Of a DNA stretch of 64,000 bases, positions 36,614-45,507 are shown one piece after another. The stretch comes from Myxococcaceae bacterium JPH2 (lineage in GTDB: Bacteria > Myxococcota > Myxococcia > Myxococcales > Myxococcaceae). The stretch spans positions 1 through 64,000 of the forward strand of contig JAEMGR010000023.1 in NCBI GenBank assembly GCA_016458225.1, in the 5' to 3' direction. The notes beneath the pieces are model-generated. The model saw only the letters and a program-made list of their open reading frames with translations. It was not told where the DNA came from and did not search any database. Positions within the stretch are counted from its first letter, which is position 1. Each line of letters opens with the position of its first letter. The position numbers and the translations under genes are program-made.

Positions 36614-37786
36614 TCAGAAAGTTGAGAGGCGGCTCGCGGCGGCGGGCAGAAAACCGAGGCTGCGCGGAACGAAGCGCACGAACTGCTGCGCGAGCTGCGA
36701 GTCCATGCGCTCCAAGCGCAGCCCCATGCCCACCGGGGCATGGAAGGGACTGCCCAGGCGCGGCGGATTGGCCCAGGCCACTGTCGCCTCGGCGACGCTG
36801 GGCGTGCGCTGCCCCGCCATCAGGAGCTTGAGCGCCAGGCGCGACCCTTCGCGCGCGGGCGTGAGGGTGCGCACGAAGAGCGCCTCGGGGCTGGCGTCGT
36901 GGCTGAAGCCGCTGTGGGTCATTCCGCCCGCGGACAGGTACTCCACCACCGTGAAGAAGGGCACGCGCTCCGCGGCCCGCAACGGCGAGCCTCCGGGCAC
37001 CAGCCGCCCCAGCACGCGCGACAGCAGCTCATCCGCGCCCAGGTTGCGCTTCACGAGCAGCGGCGCGCCACACAGCGCCTGGGAGCGCACCAGCACATCC
37101 AGCGGCTCCTCCGCGCAGGACAGCAGCACCAGCGGCTTGCGCGGGTGGACCTCGCGCAGCTGCGCGGCCAGCGACAGGACCTCGCGCGGCAGGCGAGACA
37201 CGTCCAAGACGAACCCGTCCAGGCGGCTGCCATGCTCGTCCGCCAACCCCATGGCCTCGTCCAGGTCGCGCGCGTAGAGCACGTGCATGCCCTCGTGCTC
37301 CAGCGCTCCGCCCAGGAAGGTGTGCAGGAAGCGGCCACCTTCCACGAGCAGCACGCCGCGCCCGCGGGGAGGCCGGTCATACGCGCGCTCACGCGACAGG
37401 CGCATGGCGGCCACCTTCGCCGCGAGGGCCTCGGCGGACACGGGCTTGGGGAGGAAGTCGTCCGCGCCCGCACGGCCACAGTGCATCACCTCATGTGGCT
37501 CGCCCGCGGTGGTGAGCATGATGACGGGCACGTTGCGTCCCGCGGCGTGGTTCTTCACCGCGCGGCACGCCTCGTCGCCCTGCGTGCGCTCCAGGCGCAG
37601 GTCCATGAGGATGAAGGCGGGGACGCGCCGCTCCAGCTCTGCCATGCACGCGTCCGCGCCCTCCAGCGGGACGACGTCGCAGCCGAGCCGCGTCAGGTGC
37701 AGGCGCAGGACGTCCCGGGCGGTCCGAGAGTCGTCCACCACGAACACGGTGTCGCGCCCGGTCGGCGCTCCGGCGGCGGAATTCAT
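36614..37786 (-). CDS. Two-receiver response regulator with PilZ-like domain
   Basis: A 390-residue cytoplasmic regulator. Receiver 1 (about 12-130) is complete: VDDS, acceptor Asp in FILMDLRLE, Thr in VIMLTT and Lys in LPKPVS. Receiver 2 (about 145-260) has lost the acidic pair (VEGGR) but keeps an Asp in GFVLDVS and a Lys in LLVKRN. The C-terminal ~120 residues look like PilZ: RAAER fits the RxxxR c-di-GMP motif, but the second motif reads DASPEA, without the usual final Gly. c-di-GMP binding is therefore doubtful. Motility or extracellular-matrix control is a common role. Confidence 0.75.
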   Translation of the reverse strand: MNSAAGAPTGRDTVFVVDDSRTARDVLRLHLTRLGCDVVPLEGADACMAELERRVPAFILMDLRLERTQGDEACRAVKNHAAGRNVPVIMLTTAGEPHEVMHCGRAGADDFLPKPVSAEALAAKVAAMRLSRERAYDRPPRGRGVLLVEGGRFLHTFLGGALEHEGMHVLYARDLDEAMGLADEHGSRLDGFVLDVSRLPREVLSLAAQLREVHPRKPLVLLSCAEEPLDVLVRSQALCGAPLLVKRNLGADELLSRVLGRLVPGGSPLRAAERVPFFTVVEYLSAGGMTHSGFSHDASPEALFVRTLTPAREGSRLALKLLMAGQRTPSVAEATVAWANPPRLGSPFHAPVGMGLRLERMDSQLAQQFVRFVPRSLGFLPAAASRLSTF

Positions 37787-37877
37787 TCGCGCGAGATAGG
37801 GAGCCCCTCCTCGCGCGACCACGCACCCCTCAGGGCAACGTGCGCTGGTGGACGGGCCCGATGTGCGGCGTTGGACG

Positions 37878-39701
37878 TCAGCCGCGCGACTCGGACCGCC
37901 CGGACAGCAACTGCGTGAGCTGGCGAGCAATCCGCGCGCACTGCGCCGTGTCTCCGGCGTCCAGCGCGGTGCGCCCGCCCTCCAACAACCGCTGCACGTT
38001 GCCCACCGCGGCCTCGGCCTCGGGGCTGGGGTTCTCCTGGGCGCTGCGCTGCAACAGCCGCGACAGCTTCTCGCCGCGCTCCAGCAGCTTGCGGAACATC
38101 TCCGCCGCGCGCTGCGCGTCCACCACGCCCTGCTCCTGCGCGTAGCTGGCCTGCTCGGCGCCCAGCTTCTCCACCTCGCCGTGCGGCAGGCTGGGACGCG
38201 CTTCCAGGCGCACCGCCTCCATGTTGCCGGTGGTCAGCTCGGTGGCCTTCACCGCGAGGATGCCCTCGCTGGACAGCTCGAAGACGACCTCCAGCGGCGT
38301 CTCGCCACGCGCGGCCACGTGCAGGTTCTTGAGCACCACCTCGCCCAGCTTGTGGTTCTCGTCCTGGAACTCGCTCTCGCCCTGGTACACCGGGATGCGC
38401 GCCTCGGACTGGCCCGCGGTGCCCGGGAAGAAGATGTCGCGCGCCACCACCGGCACGCCCGTGTTCTTCGGGATGAGTCGCTTCACGCGGCCACCCAGGA
38501 CGCCCACGCCCAGGCTCTGGCTCGCCACGTCCAGGAGCAGCGCCTGCCCCGACTGGCGCACCAGCTCGTCCGCCTGCACCGCGGCGCCCAGCGCCACGGC
38601 CTCGTCCGGGTGCACGTCCGTGGACGGCTGCCGGCCGAAGAAGTCCGCCACCAGCCGGCGCACCAGCGGCACGCGCGTCATGCCGCCCACCAGCAGCACC
38701 ACGTCCACGGTGCGCGGGTCCATGCGCGCCTCGGCCATGACTGACTGACAGACCTCCAGGCAGCGGCGGGAGAGCGGCTCGGACAGCGCCTCGAAGAAGT
38801 CGCGCGTGAGCGCGGTCTCCACGTCCGTGAAGCGGCGCGAGCCCGCGTGGTCTCCCAACCCCGTCACGGAGATGGTGGCCTCGGCGCGCTCGGTCAGCTC
38901 GCGCTTGGCGGCCTCGGCCGCGACCTTCAAGCGCCGCAGCGAGGTGGGGTCTCGGGACACCGCGTCGCGGTAGCTGTCGTCCACCTGCGCCAGCAGCCAC
39001 TGCACGATGCGCTGGTCGAAGTCCTCACCGCCCAGCGAGTGGTCGCCGCCCGTGGCGCGCACCTCGAAGACGCCGTTCTTCACATCCAGGATGGAGACAT
39101 CGAACGTGCCGCCGCCCAGGTCGAACACCAGCGCGCTGCCCTCGAAGCCGCGCGACAGGCCGTAGGCGAGCGCCGCGGCGGTGGGCTCGTTCACCAGCCG
39201 CACCACCTCCAGCCCGGCGATGCCCGCGGCCTCGCGCGTGGCGTTGCGCTGGTTGTCATCGAAGTTGGCCGGGACGGTGATGACGCACTTGTGCACCTCG
39301 CGGCCAAAGTGCGCCTGGGCGTCCAGCTTCAGCTCGCCCAGGATCATCGCGGACACCTGGGTGATGGGCAGCACGCGCCCCGCCAGCTTCACCCGCACGT
39401 CCCCGGTGGGGCCTGCCACCACGGGATAGGGCACGAGCGAGCGGGCCTGCTGCATCAGCTCGGGCGTGTAGCGGCGCCCCAGGAAGCGCTTGGTGGCCCA
39501 CACCACCGCGTCCGGCTGCTCCTCCGCGAGCGCCTGCGCGGCCTGCCCCACCACGCGGTCCCCGTTCCGATTGAGGCCCACGACGGAGGGCGTGAGGCGA
39601 CCACCCGCGCGTGACGGGATGAGCCGCGGGCGACCATCCTCCACGGTGGCCACGGCGCTGTTGGTGGTACCCAGGTCAATGCCGATGACGGGTTCTTGCA
39701 T
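37878..39701 (-). CDS. Hsp70/DnaK-family chaperone
   Basis: A 607-residue Hsp70. The ATPase domain has GIDLGTTNSAVA (phosphate 1), VFDLGGGTFDVSIL (phosphate 2) and LVGGMTRVP (adenosine). The substrate-binding domain and a helical lid follow, but the acidic EEVD-like tail of DnaK is absent and it is a little shorter than DnaK. No dnaJ or grpE is adjacent, so it is a paralogue rather than the main DnaK; myxobacteria have specialised Hsp70s, such as SglK of social motility. ATG 39701 has no good ribosome binding site. It diverges from atpH. Confidence 0.88.
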   Translation of the reverse strand: MQEPVIGIDLGTTNSAVATVEDGRPRLIPSRAGGRLTPSVVGLNRNGDRVVGQAAQALAEEQPDAVVWATKRFLGRRYTPELMQQARSLVPYPVVAGPTGDVRVKLAGRVLPITQVSAMILGELKLDAQAHFGREVHKCVITVPANFDDNQRNATREAAGIAGLEVVRLVNEPTAAALAYGLSRGFEGSALVFDLGGGTFDVSILDVKNGVFEVRATGGDHSLGGEDFDQRIVQWLLAQVDDSYRDAVSRDPTSLRRLKVAAEAAKRELTERAEATISVTGLGDHAGSRRFTDVETALTRDFFEALSEPLSRRCLEVCQSVMAEARMDPRTVDVVLLVGGMTRVPLVRRLVADFFGRQPSTDVHPDEAVALGAAVQADELVRQSGQALLLDVASQSLGVGVLGGRVKRLIPKNTGVPVVARDIFFPGTAGQSEARIPVYQGESEFQDENHKLGEVVLKNLHVAARGETPLEVVFELSSEGILAVKATELTTGNMEAVRLEARPSLPHGEVEKLGAEQASYAQEQGVVDAQRAAEMFRKLLERGEKLSRLLQRSAQENPSPEAEAAVGNVQRLLEGGRTALDAGDTAQCARIARQLTQLLSGRSESRG

Positions 39702-39894
39702 GGGAAACGGGACGTTGGCCCCCACGCTACGGGTGTCTGGGGCGATCCGCCAAGTCCCGACCCAAGGCACCTGTCACCGACCTTGCCTCGGAGCCTGTCC
39801 GCCCGCCGGCCGGGCCCGGCGTCGGCCACCGGACGGGGCGGCAGATGCCTCCGGCGTTGCCGCAGCCGGAACACCATGCTAAGGGCGCGCCGCC

Positions 39895-40434
39895 ATGGTG
39901 AACGTCTCGATCGCCCGCCGCTACGCTCGCGCCCTCCTCGACGTTGCCTCGGAGGCCGGCCGCACCGATGCCGTCGCCGAGCAACTCACCTCCCTCGCTC
40001 GCCTCTTCACGGCGAACGCGGAGCTGACGGACGTGCTCCTCAACCCGGCCTACACCGCTGACCAGCGCGGCCGCGTCGTCGAGGCCGTCATCAAGACGCA
40101 GTCCGGTCTGGAGCCCTCCCTGGTCAACGGCCTGCGCCTGCTGGTGGACCGCAGCCGCCTGGCGTACCTGCCCGACATCGCCCGCCTCTACCGCGACATG
40201 GCGGATGCCAAGGCCGGCCGCGTCCGGGGCCAGGTCACCAGCGCCGTCCCGCTCGCGCCCGAGACCCTCGCGCAGCTCAAGACGACGCTCGCCAAGCTCA
40301 CCGAGCGCGACGTCGTCCTGGAGACCCGCGTGGACCCCGCCCTGCTCGGCGGCGTGGCCGCTCAGGTCGGCGGCACCCTCTATGACGGCAGCCTCCGCAC
40401 CCAGCTCGCGCAGATGCGCCGCGAGCTGAAGTAG
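39895..40434 (+). CDS. atpH: F1 ATP synthase delta subunit
   Basis: A 179-residue subunit of the F1Fo ATP synthase, which links the alpha3-beta3 head to the peripheral stalk. The N-terminal helical bundle (VSIARRYARALLDVA) and the C-terminal signature (DPALLGGVAAQVGGTLYDGSL) are typical and the length is usual. atpA follows only after the inserted sensor-kinase gene; atpF, expected upstream, is not present, since the Hsp70 diverges from it. Confidence 0.95.
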   Translation: MVNVSIARRYARALLDVASEAGRTDAVAEQLTSLARLFTANAELTDVLLNPAYTADQRGRVVEAVIKTQSGLEPSLVNGLRLLVDRSRLAYLPDIARLYRDMADAKAGRVRGQVTSAVPLAPETLAQLKTTLAKLTERDVVLETRVDPALLGGVAAQVGGTLYDGSLRTQLAQMRRELK

Positions 40435-40582
40435 TCGGTCCAGGTCACCCAGGGCGTCCCGGACGCCCCAGGTCGTTCCAGTCCAGGCAGTTCAGGGCAA
40501 ACCCGCATTTCCCGTTCCACCCGGGAGCAGGTATAGTCCCTCCTAGCGCGGACAAACCCGCGCTTTCTGGACGACCTTGCCC

Positions 40583-42070
40583 ATGTCGCAGTCTGTGTTT
40601 CACCGGCTCTCGGTAGGCATTCCGCCAGCGGCGGTGCCCGAGGAGGCCCGGCCATTTCTTGGCGCCCTGATGAATGCCCCGGGGTGGGGCGTGGCGCTGC
40701 TGGACCCCGAGCCCCGGCTGGTGTGGGTGAACGACGCGCTGGCCTCGCTGTGCGAGCTGCCGCCGTCCGTCATGGTGGGGCGGAGGCCCTCCGAGGTGTG
40801 GCCCTCCCTGGCACCCGCCCTGTCCTCGCTGCTGGGCCGCGCGCTCGCCGGGGAGCAGGTCAGCGACGTGCCGCTGACGGAGGCCCTGGCGCCCGGAGAT
40901 GCCCCCCGGCACTTGTCCGTGAGCATGGTGCCGGCGGCGCACGGTGGCGTGCCCGCGGGCGTCGTCCTCGTGGTGCGCGACGACACGGAGCGCACGCTGG
41001 CGGAGGCGGCGCTGCGCGAGCGCGAGGCGCACATGCGCAGCATCGCGGACGTCTCGTGTGACGGGTACTTCATCCACGACCGGGGCGTGTGCGTGGACGC
41101 CAACCGCGCGCTGGCGCGCCTCATCGGGATGGCGGAGCCGGCGGAGCTGCTCGGGCGCAACGTGCTGGATTGGGTGGCGCCGGAGTTCCGCGCCTCGGCG
41201 CGCGAGGTGATGGAGCGCGAGGTGGAGGCCCCCTACGAAGTGGCGGCGCTCCACCGCGACGGGCGGCGCATCCCCGTGGAGGTGCTGGCGCGCACCGTCA
41301 CCCTGCAGGGGCGGCCCGTGCGGCTGGCGGCGGTGTGGGACGTGAGCAGCCGCAAGGCCTCCGAGGAGCGCACGGCGCGCACGGAGCACTTCCGGGACCA
41401 GTTCCTGGGCGTGGTGGGCAATGACCTGCGCGCGCCGCTCCAGGCCATCCAGCTGGGCACGGGCGCGCTGCAGCGGGTGGGCGGACTGGACGACTCACAG
41501 GGTCGCCTGGTGCGGCACGTGGCGCACGCGGCGCGGCGGCTGGAGCGGATGATCCACGAGCTCTTGGACTTCACTCGGGCGCGACTGGCGGGCGGGCTGG
41601 CGATGCACCCGGTGCCCACGGAGATGGAGAACGTGGTGGAGCGGGTGGCGGATGAGCGCCGGCGCTCCCACCCGGGCCGCATCCTGGAGGTGGTGACTCG
41701 CGGAGACACCCGGGGCCACTGGGACGAGGACCGGGTGGCGCAGTTGGTGGACAACCTCTTGGCCAACGCGCTCCGGCTGGGGCCGGAGGGCACTCCGGTG
41801 GGGTTGAAGCTGGCGGGCACCGTGGACGGCGTCACGCTCCAGGTCCACCATGAAGGCCCCCCCCTGTCGGTGGACGACCCGGCCACCCTGTTCGAGCCCT
41901 TCCGCCGGGACGGAGGCGGGGGCGCGGACGGCCTGGGGCTGTCGCTGTACCTCTCCCGGCAGATTGTCCTGGCCCACGCCGGGCGCATCTCGGTGGAGTC
42001 CGGCTCCCCGGCGGGCACCCGCTTCACCGTCTGGCTGCCCCGCGAGAGCCCCACCCCTCTCGGGCGGTGA
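40583..42070 (+). CDS. PAS sensor kinase with Asn in place of phosphoacceptor His
   Basis: A 495-residue soluble protein. Two PAS-like domains (about 25-130 and 145-260) precede a HisKA-like helix pair and an ATPase domain. The H-box reads GVVGNDLRAPLQAI: the usual His is Asn280, codon AAT at 41420-41422, one base from CAT. The N-box (NLLANAL) and the glycine lid (GLGLSLYLSRQI) are kept, but the G1 box reads EGPPLS rather than DxGxG. It may bind ATP yet cannot autophosphorylate on His. It is on the same strand between atpH and atpA, 148 bases after the first and 162 before the second. ATG 40583 is preferred to TTG 40577. Confidence 0.85.
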   Translation: MSQSVFHRLSVGIPPAAVPEEARPFLGALMNAPGWGVALLDPEPRLVWVNDALASLCELPPSVMVGRRPSEVWPSLAPALSSLLGRALAGEQVSDVPLTEALAPGDAPRHLSVSMVPAAHGGVPAGVVLVVRDDTERTLAEAALREREAHMRSIADVSCDGYFIHDRGVCVDANRALARLIGMAEPAELLGRNVLDWVAPEFRASAREVMEREVEAPYEVAALHRDGRRIPVEVLARTVTLQGRPVRLAAVWDVSSRKASEERTARTEHFRDQFLGVVGNDLRAPLQAIQLGTGALQRVGGLDDSQGRLVRHVAHAARRLERMIHELLDFTRARLAGGLAMHPVPTEMENVVERVADERRRSHPGRILEVVTRGDTRGHWDEDRVAQLVDNLLANALRLGPEGTPVGLKLAGTVDGVTLQVHHEGPPLSVDDPATLFEPFRRDGGGGADGLGLSLYLSRQIVLAHAGRISVESGSPAGTRFTVWLPRESPTPLGR

Positions 42071-42159
42071 GCGCTCGGCTCACCTTACCGCGGCGATAAT
42101 CCACCCGCAGTGCGGCTCCGCGTCCGCGTTGCGGTGGAGTGGGAGGGCGTGATAGGGGG

Positions 42160-42184
42160 CACCCGGCTTTCAAGGTTCCGGGTG
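42160..42184. other. Hairpin in the atpA leader
   Basis: CACCCGG (42160-42166) can pair with CCGGGTG (42178-42184) around an 11-base loop, about 50 bases before the atpA start. It may end kinase transcripts or shape the atpA leader. Only seven pairs, so tentative. Confidence 0.3.
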
Positions 42185-42232
42185 GCCCTCCCCGTTCTGG
42201 CCGCCCCCTCAGTTCAAGGACGCTAGACGCTC

Positions 42233-43780
42233 ATGGAAATCCGCGCCGACGAGATCAGCAGAATCATCCGGGAGCAGATCAAGGACTACGGCAAGAAGGT
42301 CACCGTCGCCGAGACCGGCACCGTGCTGTCCGTGGGCGATGGTATCGCCCGCGTGTACGGTCTGGAGGGCGCGCTGTCGGGTGAGCTGGTGGAGTTCTCC
42401 ACCGGGGTTCAGGGCCTCGTGCTCAACCTCGAGGAGGACAACGTCGGTATCGCCATCATGGGCGAGTTCAAGGACATCCGCGAGGGTGACTCCGTGAAGC
42501 GCACGGGGCAGATCGCCTCGGTGCCCGTGGGCAAGGGCCTGCTGGGCCGCGTGGTGAACGCGCTCGGTCAGCCGCTGGACGGCAAGGGCCCCATCCAGGC
42601 CACGGAGACCCGCCGCCTGGAGGTGAAGGCGCCCGGCATCGTGAAGCGCAAGAGCGTGCACGAGCCGCTGCAGACGGGCATCAAGGCGCTGGACGCGCTG
42701 GTGCCGGTGGGTCGCGGTCAGCGCGAGCTCATCATCGGTGACCGCCAGACGGGCAAGACGGCCGTCGCGGTGGACGCCATCATCAACCAGAAGGGCCTGG
42801 GCGTTTACTGCATCTACGTGGCCATCGGGCAGAAGCAGTCCACGGTGGCGCAGGTGGTGGAGAAGCTCACCCGCTACGGCGCCATGGAGTACACCACGGT
42901 CGTGACGGCGAGCGCCTCCGACCCGGCGCCCATGCAGTTCTTCGCCCCGTACGCGGGCGTGGCCATCGGCGAGTACTTCCGCGACAACAAGATGCACGGC
43001 CTCATCGTGTACGACGACCTGTCCAAGCAGGCCGTGGCGTACCGCCAGCTGTCGCTGCTGCTCCGCCGTCCGCCGGGTCGTGAGGCGTACCCCGGCGACG
43101 TGTTCTTCATCCACAGCCGCCTGCTGGAGCGCGCCGCCAAGCTGTCCGACGAGGAGGGCGCGGGCTCGCTCACCGCGCTGCCCATCATCGAGACGCAGGC
43201 CGGCGACGTGTCCGCCTACATCCCGACGAACGTCATCTCCATCACCGACGGGCAGATCTTCCTGGAGACGGACCTCTTCTTCTCCGGCGTCCGTCCGGCC
43301 ATCAACGTGGGCCTCTCCGTGTCGCGCGTCGGTTCCTCGGCGCAGATCAAGGCCATGAAGCAGGTCGCCGGTTCCATGAAGCTGGAGCTGGCCCAGTACC
43401 GCGAGCTGGCGGCGTTCGCCCAGTTCGGCTCGGACCTGGACAAGGCCACGCAGGAGACGCTGGCGCGCGGCGCCCGCATGGTGGAGCTGCTCAAGCAGGG
43501 CCAGTACGAGCCGCTCTCCGTCGAGCGTCAGGTCATGCAGATCTACGCGGCCACCAACAAGGACGACGCGAACAAGCGCGGCTGGATCCGCAACGTCCCG
43601 GTGAGCGACGTGGTGCGCTGGATGAAGGAGTTCCTGGAGTTCGCGGACGGCAAGTACCCGAACATCGCCCAGGACATCAACGCCAAGCGCGAGCTCACCA
43701 ACGACATCAAGGCGACGCTCAACAAGTGCCTCGCCGAGTTCAACGAGGTCTTCCAGCCCACGCCGGGCGCGAAGGTCTAG
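42233..43780 (+). CDS. atpA: F1 ATP synthase alpha subunit
   Basis: A 515-residue subunit of the catalytic head. P-loop GDRQTGKT is at 169-176 and the alpha/beta signature [13 protein letters not shown] begins at 355. The N-terminal crown and C-terminal helical domain are complete and the length is usual. atpG and atpD, which usually follow atpA, are absent: a strong hairpin and convergent genes end the unit at once. The F1 genes are thus split between loci. Confidence 0.97.
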   Translation: MEIRADEISRIIREQIKDYGKKVTVAETGTVLSVGDGIARVYGLEGALSGELVEFSTGVQGLVLNLEEDNVGIAIMGEFKDIREGDSVKRTGQIASVPVGKGLLGRVVNALGQPLDGKGPIQATETRRLEVKAPGIVKRKSVHEPLQTGIKALDALVPVGRGQRELIIGDRQTGKTAVAVDAIINQKGLGVYCIYVAIGQKQSTVAQVVEKLTRYGAMEYTTVVTASASDPAPMQFFAPYAGVAIGEYFRDNKMHGLIVYDDLSKQAVAYRQLSLLLRRPPGREAYPGDVFFIHSRLLERAAKLSDEEGAGSLTALPIIETQAGDVSAYIPTNVISITDGQIFLETDLFFSGVRPAINVGLSVSRVGSSAQIKAMKQVAGSMKLELAQYRELAAFAQFGSDLDKATQETLARGARMVELLKQGQYEPLSVERQVMQIYAATNKDDANKRGWIRNVPVSDVVRWMKEFLEFADGKYPNIAQDINAKRELTNDIKATLNKCLAEFNEVFQPTPGAKV

Positions 43781-43807
43781 TCCCCCCTCGGGAGACTCGC
43801 TGCACGT

Positions 43808-43844
43808 GAAGCCCCGCGCTCCCCTCACCGGGAGGCGGGGCTTC
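43808..43844. terminator. Strong bidirectional terminator after atpA
   Basis: GAAGCCCCGC (43808-43817) pairs with GCGGGGCTTC (43835-43844). Inside it CTCCC (43819-43823) pairs with GGGAG (43830-43834), leaving a 6-base loop and one bulged G. Fifteen pairs in the gap between convergent genes. No T-run. Confidence 0.75.
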
Positions 43845-43862
43845 GCACGTTGCGGGGCAGGC

Positions 43863-44387
43863 TCAGGGGACAGGCGTGGGCGCCACCACCTCGCGCGTCT
43901 GCGTGCCCTCGGGCTCATCCTTGGCCCCTGTCGTCATGACGGGCACGTGGAAGGAGCCCTTGGGCAGCGGCCCCTCGGGGACTACCGGAGCAGGCACCTC
44001 GGGAGGCGGCGCGGGGGTCGGCACGTCCGTGTAGGCGATGAACCACGCCTGGTACTCGCGCACGGCACCTCGGCCCATGCGGCGCTCGGCGGGGCGCCCC
44101 AGCAGCACGGCGTCCGCGCCGGACTCGCAGACCGTCTCGCGCAGCGCGTCCTTGCGCCCCTTCAGGCCCAGCCACTCGTTGGCGGTGAAGGGCAGGCCGC
44201 CCACCACCGCGAAGGGCCGCGGCGGCTCCCGCTCCTCCCACACCTCGAACTCGCAGCCGGGCGCGCGCGCCGGCCGGGACGTGAAGACGAACTCCCGCGC
44301 TGGAGTGGGCGCAGCGGTGGCGCACGCGAGCGCCCCGACACCCAGCAGCATCGCTCCCACCCACGGGGAGAACACGGACACCGCCAT
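43863..44387 (-). CDS. Hypothetical lipoprotein
   Basis: A 174-residue protein. ATG 44387 has GGAGG seven bases upstream and gives a hydrophobic leader ending in GALAC, a possible lipobox. The mature part has two Cys, a small globular segment (VVGGLPFTANEWLGL, SGADAVLLGRP) and a Pro-rich tail. No known family recognised; an envelope location is inferred. Confidence 0.6.
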   Translation of the reverse strand: MAVSVFSPWVGAMLLGVGALACATAAPTPAREFVFTSRPARAPGCEFEVWEEREPPRPFAVVGGLPFTANEWLGLKGRKDALRETVCESGADAVLLGRPAERRMGRGAVREYQAWFIAYTDVPTPAPPPEVPAPVVPEGPLPKGSFHVPVMTTGAKDEPEGTQTREVVAPTPVP

Positions 44388-44476
44388 GGCTGCGCCTCCG
44401 GTGCTCGGCGCCTTGGCGCGCCGGGTGTCCCGGAATTCAGCCATGGCGTGCGTCGCGCGCGCCAGCCCAGGGCGCT

Positions 44477-45325
44477 TCAGCGCAGGCGAGGCAACAGGGC
44501 GCGCAGGCTGCGGTCCACGCCACCGCGCGCGCCCAGGCGCTCCACCGCGGCGCGCTCGTAGGGCAGCACGTTGTCGCGCGCCACCAGCTGCACGCTGGCG
44601 CCCAGCGCGGCGGGCAGGGCCAGGTCCAGCTCGTAGATGTCGCCCGCCACCAGCGTGGACTCGGGGCTCGTGCCGGTCGTCTCCCAGATGCGCCGCAGCG
44701 CCGCGTAGTACCGGCCGCGCCGCAGGTACACCGGCCGCCCCAGCACGCCCTCCAGCACCTGCGACTCGGGCAGCGCCGCGAAGCGCGCGTCCATGGGGTC
44801 CGCGTCCTCCAGCTGGAACTTGCGCGCGTCGCCGAAGACCTTCAGCCGCTCACGGCCGCGCGGGGCCAGCCGGTCCAGCTTCGCCTCCACCATGTCCGTG
44901 TGCGCGTTCGTCACCACCGACACCGGCATCCCCGTGGCCAGCAGCGCCTCCAGCACTTCCTTCGCCTCGGGCTTGAAGGCCGTGGCCGAGTGCACGTAGG
45001 CCTCGCGGTAGAGCGTCTGCACCGCCTCCGTGCGCGGCCCCTCCTCCGGGAGCGCTCCGAAGCGCTGGAACAGCCGGTGCGCCACGCACGTCGCCGTCAG
45101 GTACGGGTCCGCGACGGCCGGCGCCACGATGCGCCCCGCCATCTCCCAGCCGTACGAGTCCACCCCGTTGCGCAGCACGGCCACTTCCTCGTCCCAGGCC
45201 GCCCCCACCTCCCGCCCCACCAGCCGCTCCAGCCCCGCCCGGAAGTGCGCCTGGAAGGGCGCGCCCTCCGCCACCACGTCCGTGAACGTCCCGTCGAAGT
45301 CCAGCACCACACACGCAATCGCCAT
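44477..45325 (-). CDS. HAD-superfamily hydrolase
   Basis: A 282-residue cytoplasmic phosphatase-like protein. Motif I is DFDGT at residues 9-13 (nucleophile and acid/base Asp). Motif II is VSVVTNAHTDM, and motif IV is likely GDIYELDLALPAALG. A large cap lies between motifs I and II. The substrate is unknown. It diverges from the histidine kinase gene at 45508; the shared 182-base region has phased repeats. Confidence 0.85.
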   Translation of the reverse strand: MAIACVVLDFDGTFTDVVAEGAPFQAHFRAGLERLVGREVGAAWDEEVAVLRNGVDSYGWEMAGRIVAPAVADPYLTATCVAHRLFQRFGALPEEGPRTEAVQTLYREAYVHSATAFKPEAKEVLEALLATGMPVSVVTNAHTDMVEAKLDRLAPRGRERLKVFGDARKFQLEDADPMDARFAALPESQVLEGVLGRPVYLRRGRYYAALRRIWETTGTSPESTLVAGDIYELDLALPAALGASVQLVARDNVLPYERAAVERLGARGGVDRSLRALLPRLR

Positions 45326-45340
45326 CCGTACGTCCTCGGC

Positions 45341-45443
45341 TTCCGCTCGGAAAAAGCCCCGATGACGCCCTGACCGCCCGCATGAATCAAGCCCCTCGCG
45401 GACGTGCCGGAAATTTTCCGAGTATCATCCGATTCACCGGAAA
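45341..45443. promoter_or_regulatory. Helically phased CGGAAA repeats in a divergent promoter region
   Basis: CGGAAA occurs at 45348, 45408 and 45438, exactly 60 and 30 bases apart, so all on one face of the helix. The first two are half of inverted repeats (TTCCG-CT-CGGAA at 45341-45352; CGGAAA-T-TTTCCG at 45408-45420). The surrounding bases are unusually A+T rich for this genome. A regulator site between the HAD and kinase genes is inferred. Confidence 0.35.
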
Positions 45444-45507
45444 ACCAATCTCCCAAGAATGAAGTCGCCCGCCGCGGGCCGTCGCCGCGCGGGGCGCCAG
45501 CGCGTTC

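Noticed and set aside
42209..43918. A 569-residue open frame antisense to atpA
   Set aside because: atpA is certain on the plus strand; the minus frame is composition driven.
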